Shown here piece after piece: positions 17,475 to 25,558 of a DNA stretch of 64,000 nucleotides. The notes below the pieces were generated by a model. The model made no database searches, was not told the DNA's origin, and saw nothing but the letters and a program-made list of their open reading frames with translations. Numbering within the stretch: the first letter of the stretch is position 1; each line of letters begins with the position of its first letter. The DNA is from Gordonia jinghuaiqii. Its GTDB lineage: Bacteria; Actinomycetota; Actinomycetes; Mycobacteriales; Mycobacteriaceae. The position numbers and the translations under genes are program-made. The stretch covers positions 4,650,001 to 4,714,000 of the forward strand of contig NZ_CP059491.1 in NCBI RefSeq assembly GCF_014041935.1, written 5' to 3'.

Positions 17475-18035
17475 ATGGACACCGCAGTCTGGATCATCAT
17501 CGCCGTCGTCGTCGTGATCGTCGTCGTGGCCTTGTTGCTGTTGCTCCTGCGCCAGCGCAGAACCCACCAACGAGCAAAGGCCCAGGACATCCGCCAGAAC
17601 GCCGCCCAGGAGGTCTCCGCGGTCCGTCACCGTGAGGCGATCGCCGAGGAGGCCGACGCCAAGGCTCGCCAGGCGAAGGCAGAGGCAGATGCCAAGGCCG
17701 CCGAGGCCAAGCGGCTCGACGAACTGGCCCGCACCCACAAGGGGCAGGCTGCCGAGTCACGGCACGAGGTCGAGAGCGAGTTCGCCCGGGCCGACAAGAT
17801 CGATCCCGACGTCAGACGCAACAACGGCGGCGGCGACGGGGCCCACAGCCGCAACCCCGACCAGCACCCCGATCCTCGACAGCACCAGGGACCTGCCCAA
17901 GGCGATCAACCGCCCCTGAACGCCGGCCCGCGCGGAAACACCGGTCGCCACACCAACATCGACCCCCGGACCAACATCGACGCGCGTGGCAATGCCGACC
18001 CACGCGGCCACCAGGCCCCGCCGAACGCCCGCTGA
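17475..18035 (+). CDS. Membrane-anchored coiled-coil protein with Gly/Asn/Pro-rich tail
   Basis: A 186-residue protein. An N-terminal transmembrane helix (residues ~5-27, WIIIAVVVVIVVVALLLLLL) has no cleavage site. An Ala/Glu/Lys/Arg helical segment (about 30-105; AEEADAKARQAKAEADAKAA) is a likely coiled coil. A low-complexity hydrophilic tail follows, with near-repeats NIDPRTNIDARGNADPRG. The topology suggests a small membrane anchor with a cytoplasmic coiled coil. No enzyme motif is present. Confidence 0.6.
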   Translation: MDTAVWIIIAVVVVIVVVALLLLLLRQRRTHQRAKAQDIRQNAAQEVSAVRHREAIAEEADAKARQAKAEADAKAAEAKRLDELARTHKGQAAESRHEVESEFARADKIDPDVRRNNGGGDGAHSRNPDQHPDPRQHQGPAQGDQPPLNAGPRGNTGRHTNIDPRTNIDARGNADPRGHQAPPNAR

Positions 18036-18063
18036 CCGCGGACCGGCCGGACGAGGACTCGCG

Positions 18064-18465
18064 TCAGCAGCGGGCCGTGGCGTGCGGGCCGCGCGCGATG
18101 TCGTGCGCGACTCGCTTTCCCGCGATCCACGTCTCACACTCGATCCACCCGAGTGCGTCGGTGTTCTCGGTCCGGGCGACGATCCGGGCCTCGCGCGCGC
18201 CCTTGGCGCGGTAGGTCCATTTGGCGTAGTACCACTGCTCGGCCCGGTGGGCGAAGTCCTGGTCGGTCCAGGTGAGGCGGTTGCCCGCGACGTCGTTGAT
18301 CTCCAGGTAGTCGATGCCCTGCGTGCTCGACCTGAGCACGTAGTGCACCTCCTGGCCGTCCTTCGCGTCGACCGCTCCGGCCTCGGAAGTGCCGGCACCC
18401 AGCATGATGCCGACGGCACTCGAGAACGCCATCGTGCCCAGCACGAAACGCCTTGTGATTCCCAT
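18064..18465 (-). CDS. MmpS-like exported accessory protein
   Basis: A 133-residue protein from the ATG at 18465, with GGGGGAGA upstream. A signal/anchor helix (residues 4-30, RRFVLGTMAFSSAVGIML) leads into a small beta-domain. Its pattern matches MmpS proteins: VHYVLRSSTQGIDYLEINDV near the start, and paired Cys in GWIECETWIAG and the final ATARC. MmpS proteins work with MmpL transporters at the outer face of the membrane. The gene is divergent from an MmpL gene across 321 bp, which supports the call although overall similarity is modest. Confidence 0.6.
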   Translation of the reverse strand: MGITRRFVLGTMAFSSAVGIMLGAGTSEAGAVDAKDGQEVHYVLRSSTQGIDYLEINDVAGNRLTWTDQDFAHRAEQWYYAKWTYRAKGAREARIVARTENTDALGWIECETWIAGKRVAHDIARGPHATARC

Positions 18466-18786
18466 TTGTATCTCTCCCCCTGACGGCGCCCTCCCCAGGC
18501 GCAGGCCGTCACTGCGCAGAAAAATACCCCACGAGCCGGAAAAGTCCCAGGACCGGTGTCTCGGCGGTCGTATCTGGTCCCAGATTTTGCGTTCGTTTGT
18601 CACGCGAAAGAGGGTTCGGTCGCAGAGGCTGACCGATGGTGGCGATCTCAGTTCGCCAAGTGATACTCGTAACCAGTGTTAGCGACTAACATTTGTGTCG
18701 CTTTTGTCGGAGTCGCTCACTGATGCTCGACGTCGCTGAGACAGTGCCGTACCTGCGCATTCTGAACCGGAAAGGTTTCACACACC
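18466..18786. promoter_or_regulatory. Divergent mmpS/mmpL control region with 15-bp palindrome
   Basis: These 321 bp hold no gene. The clear signal is TGTTAGCGACTAACA at 18677-18691, a perfect 6-bp-arm palindrome around CGA, 96 bp before the mmpL start. It is a good candidate operator for the TetR gene downstream of mmpL. An AAAGG purine stretch lies ~12 nt upstream of the mmpL ATG. Confidence 0.6.
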
Positions 18787-21006
18787 ATGGCGTCGTATCT
18801 GTTCAAGCTCGGAAGGTTCTCCTTCCGGCACAAATGGGCCGTGATCTCGGTCTGGCTGGCCGCGCTGATCGCCGTCGGCGCGCTGGTCGGCGCGCTGCAG
18901 CCGAAGTTCGCCACGGACTTCAGCCTGCCGGGTACCGACTCGGGCATCGCCACCGATCAGGTCCAGGAGTACTTCCCCCAGGTCATGGCACAGCAGGAGC
19001 GGGCGTCGACCAGCATTCTGATCGCCGCCGACGACGGCCTCCAGAACCACGTCGAGCAGATCAACAAGCTCACCGAGGACCTGCGCACCCTCCCCGACGT
19101 GATCGAGCCGCAGACCGTGGTCAACCCGCTGGTCGTCGCGGCAGCCGATCCGGCCCTCGCGCCGTCGGTCGTCGGCGACAACGGCCGCGTCGGCCTGATC
19201 CAGGTCCGTCAGAACATCGAGGTGCTCGACCTGACCGTCGAGAACAAGGACCAGCTGGTCAAGATCCTCGAGGAGAACCGGGGTGACGGCCTGCAGGTCG
19301 AGGCCACCGGCTCGCTCATGCAGGTCATGGAGCCCGGCGGCGCCTCCGAGATGATCGGTTTCGCCGTCGCATTCGTGGTCATGATCGTCGCCTTCGGCGC
19401 TCTCGTCGCCGCCTTCATCCCGCTGGTCACCGCGATCGTGGGCGTGGCGATCACCATCATGCTGCTCAACCTGTCGGCAGAGGTGCTCTCGATCAACCAG
19501 TCCGCGACGGCCATCGTGACGATGCTCGGCATCGCGGTCTCCATCGACTACGCACTGTTCATCGTCTCGCGCTACCGAGCCGAATTGCGAAGGGGCGGCA
19601 GTCCCGCGGATGCCGCGGGCAGAGCCGTGGGTACCGCGGGATCGGCCGTGGTGTTCGCCGGCCTCACGGTCATCATCGCCGTGGTCGCGCTCGTGGTCAT
19701 CGGCATCCCGCTCATCACCCAGATGGGTGCCGGTGCGGCCGTGGCCGTGCTGATCGCGGTCCTGGCCGCGCTCACGCTCATCCCCGCGATCCTCAGCGCG
19801 TTCGGACGGTTCGCGTTCCTGCCCAAGATCCCGTGGATCAAGCACGCCGAAGAATCCGAAACCGACACCATGGGAATCCGCCTCGGGCGCACCGTGGTCA
19901 AGTGGCCGATCCCGTTCATCGTCATCGGCCTGCTCGCCCTGGCCGGCGCCGCAATCCCGGCCACCAAGATGGAACTCGGACTCTCGCTGACCAGTGGGGA
20001 CGAGATTCCCGCCCAGCAACTGCTCAGCCGCGGCTTCGGTGAGGGCATCAATGGTCCGCTGCTCGTCGTCGTGCACACCGACAACGGCCAGATCAAGACC
20101 GCCGCAGACGAAACGGTCAAGCACATCGCCGGCCTCGACGACGTCACCAACCCCCAGGCGCTGACCTGGATGGGGAACGCCGGTGGCCAGAACGGTGACA
20201 CCGCGCTCATCACGGTCACCCCGCGGAGCGCGCCGTCCTCGCCCGCCACCCATGAGCTGATGGAGCAGATCCGCGAGTTCGCGCCGACCGTCGAAAGCCA
20301 AGGCGCGCAACTGCATGTGGGCGGTCAGACGGCGATCATGTCCGACCTGTCGTCCAAGCTGGACAAGGCGCTGATCCCGTACCTGATCGTGGTCGTCGGT
20401 CTCGCCTTCCTGATCATGATCGGGGTGTTCCGCTCGCTGTGGGTCCCGCTGGTCGGCACGATCGGATTCATCTTCTCCGTGCTGGCGACCTTCGGCATCA
20501 CCGTCGCGATCTTCCAGGAGGGATGGGGCGGGCTCATCTCGCAGACGCAACCGATCATCTCCTTCCTGCCGATCTTCCTCATCGGCGTGGTGTTCGGACT
20601 GGCCATGGACTATCAGGTGTTCCTGGTGACCCGAATGCGCGAGGAGTATCTCCACGGCATGACGGCCAAGGAGGCGATCGTCGCCGGCTACAAGCACGGT
20701 GCGCGCGTGGTGACGTCGGCGGCGATCATCATGATCAGCGTCTTCGCCGCGTTCATGCTCTCCCCGGAGACAACCGCCAAGATGATGGGTTTCGCGCTCG
20801 CGGCGGCAGTCCTGTTCGACGCCTTCGTGATCCGCATGCTCGTCGTGCCGGCGGTCATCGCGCTGCTCGGCGACCGCGCCTGGGGCCTGCCCCGCTGGCT
20901 GGATCGCTTCGTTCTCAACTTCGACATCGAAGGCGAGTCGGTCCGCCACCTCGGACTCGAGGATTCTCGGGACGAGGACTCCAAGACGCCGGTGCCGGCA
21001 TCCTGA
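18787..21006 (+). CDS. MMPL-family RND transporter
   Basis: A 739-residue inner-membrane protein with two MMPL repeats. TM1 is near residues 17-36, a large external domain spans ~40-180, and a block of five helices (~185-345) includes the proton-relay region ITIMLLNLSAEVLSI and VSIDYALFIVSRYRAELRRG. A second external domain (~390-515) and a second helix block follow, with FGLAMDYQVFLVTRMREEY. These transporters export lipids or drugs; the shorter ~740-residue class lacks the long loops of MmpL3. An MmpS-like gene is divergent and a TetR gene follows 16 bp downstream. The substrate is unknown. Confidence 0.92.
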   Translation: MASYLFKLGRFSFRHKWAVISVWLAALIAVGALVGALQPKFATDFSLPGTDSGIATDQVQEYFPQVMAQQERASTSILIAADDGLQNHVEQINKLTEDLRTLPDVIEPQTVVNPLVVAAADPALAPSVVGDNGRVGLIQVRQNIEVLDLTVENKDQLVKILEENRGDGLQVEATGSLMQVMEPGGASEMIGFAVAFVVMIVAFGALVAAFIPLVTAIVGVAITIMLLNLSAEVLSINQSATAIVTMLGIAVSIDYALFIVSRYRAELRRGGSPADAAGRAVGTAGSAVVFAGLTVIIAVVALVVIGIPLITQMGAGAAVAVLIAVLAALTLIPAILSAFGRFAFLPKIPWIKHAEESETDTMGIRLGRTVVKWPIPFIVIGLLALAGAAIPATKMELGLSLTSGDEIPAQQLLSRGFGEGINGPLLVVVHTDNGQIKTAADETVKHIAGLDDVTNPQALTWMGNAGGQNGDTALITVTPRSAPSSPATHELMEQIREFAPTVESQGAQLHVGGQTAIMSDLSSKLDKALIPYLIVVVGLAFLIMIGVFRSLWVPLVGTIGFIFSVLATFGITVAIFQEGWGGLISQTQPIISFLPIFLIGVVFGLAMDYQVFLVTRMREEYLHGMTAKEAIVAGYKHGARVVTSAAIIMISVFAAFMLSPETTAKMMGFALAAAVLFDAFVIRMLVVPAVIALLGDRAWGLPRWLDRFVLNFDIEGESVRHLGLEDSRDEDSKTPVPAS

Positions 21007-21022
21007 CGAGTTAAATGTTCAG

Positions 21023-21661
21023 ATGCACGTGAGCGACACCCTCACCGACGCCCCGGGAGTTGTCCCGGGGCGTCGGATGGGGTTGCGCGAGCAACACAAA
21101 CAGCGCACCCGCAACACCATTCGACATGCGGCGATCGCCCTCATCGCCGAGCAGGGGTACGCCAAGACGACCGTCGAGCAGATCGCCGAGGCAGCCGGCG
21201 TCTCGCACACGACGTTCTTCCGCTACTTCCCCACCAAGGAGCTGGTCGTCGTCGGCGACGAGCATCTGCACGACGAGGCCCGGTCCATCGTGGCGTCCAT
21301 GCCACCGGGTTTGAGCCATTTCGACCTCATCCGACGGCTCCTCTCCGAACTGCACAGACTGACCGTCGACGACCCCTGGGTCGGAAACCCGTTGCGCATG
21401 AACCTGATCCGTACAGAGCCGCTGCTGCAGAAGACCTTTCAGATCGAGTCGGAGCGGATGCTCTCCGGCGTGACCCAGCTGGTCGCCGACTACCTCGGGA
21501 TCGACGCCGACGACTTCGGACTCAAAGTGTTCCTGGACGCCGTGGCCGGAGTGGCATGCCAGCTCTCGGCCGACCCGGACAACGTGTGCGGCCCGCCGCG
21601 CATCGAGGCGACCCTGCGTGCCATCGACCTCCTCGAGCAGGGACTCCCACTCGGGAGATGA
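21023..21661 (+). CDS. TetR-family regulator, probably of the MmpS/MmpL pair
   Basis: A 212-residue protein with an HTH at about residues 30-65 (IALIAEQGYAKTTVEQIAEA, then SHTTFFRYFPTKE) and a helical C-terminal domain. ATG 21023 gives a 212-residue product; an internal ATG at 21077 (MGLREQHKQ) would begin closer to the HTH. It lies 16 bp after mmpL, so it is co-transcribed and likely acts at the palindrome at 18677-18691. Confidence 0.85.
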   Translation: MHVSDTLTDAPGVVPGRRMGLREQHKQRTRNTIRHAAIALIAEQGYAKTTVEQIAEAAGVSHTTFFRYFPTKELVVVGDEHLHDEARSIVASMPPGLSHFDLIRRLLSELHRLTVDDPWVGNPLRMNLIRTEPLLQKTFQIESERMLSGVTQLVADYLGIDADDFGLKVFLDAVAGVACQLSADPDNVCGPPRIEATLRAIDLLEQGLPLGR

Positions 21662-21782
21662 TGGAGCGTGATCGCCTCTGTACGAGTCGTTTTGGTTGGC
21701 GAAGGAAACCTCTGACCGATTCGACTCGGGCAGCCCGCCCTGCTGAGGCAGTACGCCGATGCGAGGTAGAGCGGCTGTCGGT

Positions 21783-22565
21783 CTAGTCGGCGAGGTGCGA
21801 CCCGACGCCGGACTCGTCCTCGACGTACAGCAGCGCCCTCACCCGCACATCCCGGGTGCGCTGCAGGTGGCGGGTGATCAGGTCGCGGGCCGTGACAACG
21901 TCCCGGGCGCCCATGGCGTCGATGATCTGCAGATGCTCGTCATGACTGTGCGTCAGGTTCCCCGGCTCGGCGAGTGACCGCGTCTCATAGGTTGCAAGTT
22001 GAGAATTCAAGCGCTCCAACACTTCACAGATTGTGTCGTTACGCGACGCCGCGGCCAACACTCGGTGCCACCGGGCATGTAGCTGACGGGCCCGGGCCGG
22101 ATCGGTCTCAGCGACAGCATTCTCGTGGACCAGCGCCAGCCGCGCGAAGTCGAGTTCGGTCGCATGCCGGATCGCCGACTCCACCGCCTCGGCCTCGAGC
22201 GCGATTCGCACCTGGTAGATGTCGAAGATCTCGTCGGGGGTCCGTACCCGGACGACCGCTCCGCGCGGCCCCCGTTCCACCAGACCGTCGGCCTCCAGTC
22301 GTAGGAGCGCGTCACGGACCGGCGCACGCGAGACCCCGTGCCGACTGCTCAGCGCGACCTCCTGCAGCGCCCCGCCCGGGGGCGGGTTGCCGGCCAGGAT
22401 CTCCTGCCGGATGACCTGATACAGAGCACCCTTGGCACCGCCCGCGTCGACGCCGGGCTCCCCGGCTCCTCCCGAGCCGGACACCGACTCCAGGTCTTCT
22501 CGTGGCACAGGCGCTCCTCGGGCGGCGATGGTGGTTACGGCTCGGCGGCACGGCAGGTCGTTCAC
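21783..22565 (-). CDS. GntR-family regulator, FCD (FadR-like) subfamily
   Basis: About 260 residues from a GTG at 22565. The winged HTH spans ~45-110 (ALYQVIRQEILAGNPPPGGAL, then GVSRAPVRDALLRLEADGLV). An FCD effector domain follows, with metal/acid-binding residues in RIALEAEAVESAI and the paired His of SHDEHLQIIDAM. It is divergent from the two-monooxygenase catabolic operon and is the obvious repressor, with an intermediate of that pathway as inducer. The start is uncertain because no strong RBS is visible. Confidence 0.85.
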   Translation of the reverse strand: MNDLPCRRAVTTIAARGAPVPREDLESVSGSGGAGEPGVDAGGAKGALYQVIRQEILAGNPPPGGALQEVALSSRHGVSRAPVRDALLRLEADGLVERGPRGAVVRVRTPDEIFDIYQVRIALEAEAVESAIRHATELDFARLALVHENAVAETDPARARQLHARWHRVLAAASRNDTICEVLERLNSQLATYETRSLAEPGNLTHSHDEHLQIIDAMGARDVVTARDLITRHLQRTRDVRVRALLYVEDESGVGSHLAD

Positions 22566-22655
22566 TGCTCGTACCGGATCGACACACTCTCCACGAACTC
22601 TCTGTCGGTGAAAAGTTCACGCTGCGCGGAACTCTTGCACCAGGCCAGCATACAG

Positions 22656-22697
22656 CCGTATGAATACGTCCGTCGACACTTGTAGACATCCGTCGAC
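22656..22697. promoter_or_regulatory. Candidate operator for the GntR regulator
   Basis: CGTATGAATACG (22656-22667) is a perfect 5-bp-arm palindrome. It abuts TCCGTCGACA (22668-22677), which repeats exactly at 22688-22697, 20 bp or two helical turns away. Between them TTGTAGACAT (22679-22688) fits 9 of 10 positions of the FCD-type TnGTnnACnA operator. All lie in the 204-bp divergent region. Confidence 0.5.
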
Positions 22698-22769
22698 ATC
22701 GCCGTTGACCATGATTTTCCGGCGGTTGCCCGCCCTGGGTCGGCGACCCGAACCGAGCAGAGGATCCCC

Positions 22770-24110
22770 GTGAGTGCACTGCGCGACGATCGCACCTCCG
22801 CGGACAGTCCCATCCTCATGACCACCGCGATGGGCGTGGGAATGCACCTCGGCGCCTGGCGACATCGTTCGGGTGACCCGTTCGACTACCTGACCCTGGA
22901 CTTCTACGAGCACATCGCCAAGACCGCCGAGCGAGGTGTGCTCCACGGACTGTTCCTGGCCGACACCCTCGCCCTCTCGGAGGAGAACCTCGAGCGGCCG
23001 AACCTCGGTGCGCTCGATCCGATCGTCGTCCTCTCCGCGCTCGCCGCGGTCACCGACCGGCTCGGCCTGGTGGCCACGTCGTCGACGACGTTCAACGAGC
23101 CGTTCAACCTCGCGCGCCGCTTCTCCGCCCTCGATCACCTCAGCCGAGGCCGCGCGGGATGGAACGTAGTCACCACCTTCGTGCCCGATGTCGCGGCGAA
23201 CTTCGGGGCGAGTGACCTTCCCCGGCACGACGACCGCTACGCCCGCGCCGAAGAGGCGATGGACGTCGTCACAGCGCTGTGGCACAGCTGGGGCGACGGT
23301 GCGCTCACCGGCGACAAGGACGGCGGGCAGTTCGCCGACCGCAGCCAGGTGACGCCGATCGACCACGTCGGAACCCACTTCTCGGTCCGCGGGCCACTCA
23401 CGCTTCCCCGCACCCGACAGGGCCGGCCGGTGGTATTCCAGGCCGGCGCGTCGGAGTCCGGCCGCCGGCTCGCAGCGCGCACGGCCGATGTGGTCTTCAC
23501 TGTCCAGAACACCCGCGCGGCCGCCACCGAGTTCCGCGCCGACATACGACGCCGTGCAACGGAGTTCGGCCGTGACCCGGATTCCGTCAAGATCGTGCCC
23601 GGGCTCGTGCCGGTCATCGGTGCCACCCGGGACGAGGCCCGCGGTCGCAAGCGCGCACTCGACGACCTCAGCGCCGACGCCGAGCTGCGCAAACTCGCGC
23701 TGCGGATCGGCGTCGGTGTCGACGACCTCGAACTGGACAAGCCACTTCCCGCCGACCTTGTCCGGGCGAACTCGTCGTTCAATGCCTCACAGGGTTTCCG
23801 CGACGCCGCGGTCCGGCTCGCCACCGAGGAGAACCTGACGGTTCGAGAACTGCTGTACCGCAACGGCGGCGGCCACGTTCAGGTCGTCGGTACACCTGAC
23901 GACGTGGCCGATCTGATCGCCGACTGGTACGGCGCCGGCGCCGTCGACGGCTTCAACCTGATGATCGACGTCCTGCCCGACGGTCTCGAAGACTTCGTCG
24001 ACCAGGTCGTCCCCCGGCTCCAGGATCGCGGACTCTTCCGCACCGAGTACCAGGGCAATACATTCCGCGACGATCTCGGCCTCGCCCCTGCCACCCGACC
24101 CGTCGCCTGA
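22770..24110 (+). CDS. LLM-class flavin-dependent monooxygenase (NtaA/SnaA/DszA family)
   Basis: A 446-residue TIM-barrel FMN/F420-type oxidase. Family sequence is visible in MHLGAWRHRSGD, YEHIAKTAERGVLHGLFLAD, SRGRAGWNVVTTF and PVVFQAGASESGRRLAA. NtaA-type enzymes use reduced FMN supplied by a separate reductase to oxygenate amines, sulfones and heterocycles; no reductase gene is in this operon. GTG 22770 has AGAGGA upstream. It is the first gene of a six-gene unit divergent from a GntR regulator. Confidence 0.9.
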   Translation: MSALRDDRTSADSPILMTTAMGVGMHLGAWRHRSGDPFDYLTLDFYEHIAKTAERGVLHGLFLADTLALSEENLERPNLGALDPIVVLSALAAVTDRLGLVATSSTTFNEPFNLARRFSALDHLSRGRAGWNVVTTFVPDVAANFGASDLPRHDDRYARAEEAMDVVTALWHSWGDGALTGDKDGGQFADRSQVTPIDHVGTHFSVRGPLTLPRTRQGRPVVFQAGASESGRRLAARTADVVFTVQNTRAAATEFRADIRRRATEFGRDPDSVKIVPGLVPVIGATRDEARGRKRALDDLSADAELRKLALRIGVGVDDLELDKPLPADLVRANSSFNASQGFRDAAVRLATEENLTVRELLYRNGGGHVQVVGTPDDVADLIADWYGAGAVDGFNLMIDVLPDGLEDFVDQVVPRLQDRGLFRTEYQGNTFRDDLGLAPATRPVA

Positions 24111-24155
24111 CCGACATACCCGTCCAGCAACAACGCCACCGCCCCAGGAGAACCC

Positions 24156-24611
24156 ATGCTGCAGATTTCCCGTATCGACCTCGCCGAGGCCAAGGCGCTG
24201 ATCGCCTCCGCCACCGAACGTTCACTCGAGATCGATGTGCCGATGTGCATCGCCGTCGTCGACGAGAGCGGCTACCTCGTGGCCTTCGACCGCATGGACA
24301 CCGCCAAGATCACCAGCGTTTCCCTGGCGGTCGACAAGGCGTTCACCGCGGCCGGCGCCCGCAACCACACGTCCTTCTACGGCACGGTGTCCCAGCCCGG
24401 TGGCCCGGCCTGGGGCATCAACCAGACCAACGACGGGCACTTCAACGTCATCCCGGGCGGTGTCCCGATCATCGTCGACGGCAGCGTGATCGGAGGCATC
24501 GGGATCAGCGGCGGCAACTCCGCCCAGGACGACGACGTCGCCGCCCACGCCATCAACCGCGCCGGCGTCGGTCAGCCCGTCGAGGTGCCGGCCACCGCCG
24601 GAACACACTGA
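24156..24611 (+). CDS. GlcG/HbpS-family (DUF336) protein
   Basis: A 151-residue protein with the family layout: LAEAKALIASATERS, VAVVDESGYLVAF-type strand, a central THTS-like region (NHTSFYGTV) and the C-terminal VIGGIGISGGNSAQDDDVA. Members bind heme or cobalamin or lack known ligands. They recur in catabolic operons, where their role is unclear. It sits between the first monooxygenase and the DapA-like gene and overlaps the latter by 1 nt, so it belongs to the pathway. Confidence 0.85.
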   Translation: MLQISRIDLAEAKALIASATERSLEIDVPMCIAVVDESGYLVAFDRMDTAKITSVSLAVDKAFTAAGARNHTSFYGTVSQPGGPAWGINQTNDGHFNVIPGGVPIIVDGSVIGGIGISGGNSAQDDDVAAHAINRAGVGQPVEVPATAGTH

Positions 24612-25558
24612 TGTCGCACACGCTCCCACCCACCGGCATCATCGGCGCCGCCCTGACCCCGTTCACCGAGGACAACGACGTCGACCAGGCGCGGCTCGAT
24701 TCGCTGCTCGACATCATGGTCGGGCACTGCGACGCGATCTCGCTCCTCGGCGCGGAGGTCTCCGAGTACCAGATCCTCGACGAAACCACCCGTCTCGCGA
24801 CCCTGCGTGCCTCCATCGACACCGTCGGCAAGCGTGTCCCGGTGCTGGCTGGCGCCTCGCACTCCGACGTCGCAGGCGTATTGCGACTCGCGGAGTCCGC
24901 AGCCGACGCCGGCGCCGACTTCATCCAGGTCCTGATGCCGCGTCATCCCGGCGGCAACCCGGCGGGTATCGGCGACCTCACCGCCTACTTCGAGCGGATC
25001 GCGGCGTCGAGTCCGTTGCCGATCATCGCCTACCACAACCCATCTCAGGGAACCGACACCGATGCACCGACCATGGCCGAACTCGCCCGCATCGACGGCG
25101 TGGTCGGCTTCAAGGAAAGCTCACGCGACCTCACCAAGATCGGCCGGCTGTGCGCCGAGATCGACTCGGCCGGGCACGCCCGGTACTACACCACCATGCA
25201 GGCCCTGCAGACGACACTTCTGCTCGGCGGCTCGGGCGCGATGATGCCGCCACCGGGCACCGCAATCGGTGCGCAGGTCGTCGCTGCACATCGCGAGGAC
25301 GACCACACCCGGGCCGCACAGTGGCAGCGCCACTTCCGTCAGTTCCCCGGCCTCTGGGGCAAACACGGCCTCACCACCACCATGAAGGCGGCGATGGCGG
25401 CCCTCGGCCACGATCTCGGCGGCCCCGCCGCACCCTTCCGCCCGATGCCCTCGGCCGACTCCGAACACCTTGCACAACATCTGGATTCACTCGATCTCGA
25501 CACCCTGTTCCCGGTCTCCGCGTCCGCCGGAACCACCTCGAAAGGCCACGGCTCATGA
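24611..25558 (+). CDS. Dihydrodipicolinate synthase-family lyase/aldolase with altered GTTGE motif
   Basis: A 315-residue TIM barrel. The Schiff-base Lys is in GVVGFKESSRD (K168) and the catalytic Tyr in PIIAYHNPS (Y141). The usual GTTGE substrate motif is replaced by SLLGAEVSEY (residues 44-53), so it is unlikely to make dihydrodipicolinate for lysine. Family members cleave or form C-C bonds in 2-oxo acids or decarboxylate and dehydrate sugar acids. ATG 24611 overlaps the upstream stop and its own stop overlaps the MFS start. A pyruvate-releasing or hydratase-aldolase step in the operon's pathway is the likely role. Confidence 0.85.
   Translation: MSHTLPPTGIIGAALTPFTEDNDVDQARLDSLLDIMVGHCDAISLLGAEVSEYQILDETTRLATLRASIDTVGKRVPVLAGASHSDVAGVLRLAESAADAGADFIQVLMPRHPGGNPAGIGDLTAYFERIAASSPLPIIAYHNPSQGTDTDAPTMAELARIDGVVGFKESSRDLTKIGRLCAEIDSAGHARYYTTMQALQTTLLLGGSGAMMPPPGTAIGAQVVAAHREDDHTRAAQWQRHFRQFPGLWGKHGLTTTMKAAMAALGHDLGGPAAPFRPMPSADSEHLAQHLDSLDLDTLFPVSASAGTTSKGHGS

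Noticed and set aside
18778..20949. Very long minus-strand open frame (about 720 codons) across the MmpL gene
   Set aside because: Its product is His/Asp/Arg-rich low complexity typical of the antisense of a high-GC membrane-protein gene; the plus-strand MMPL protein is unmistakable.
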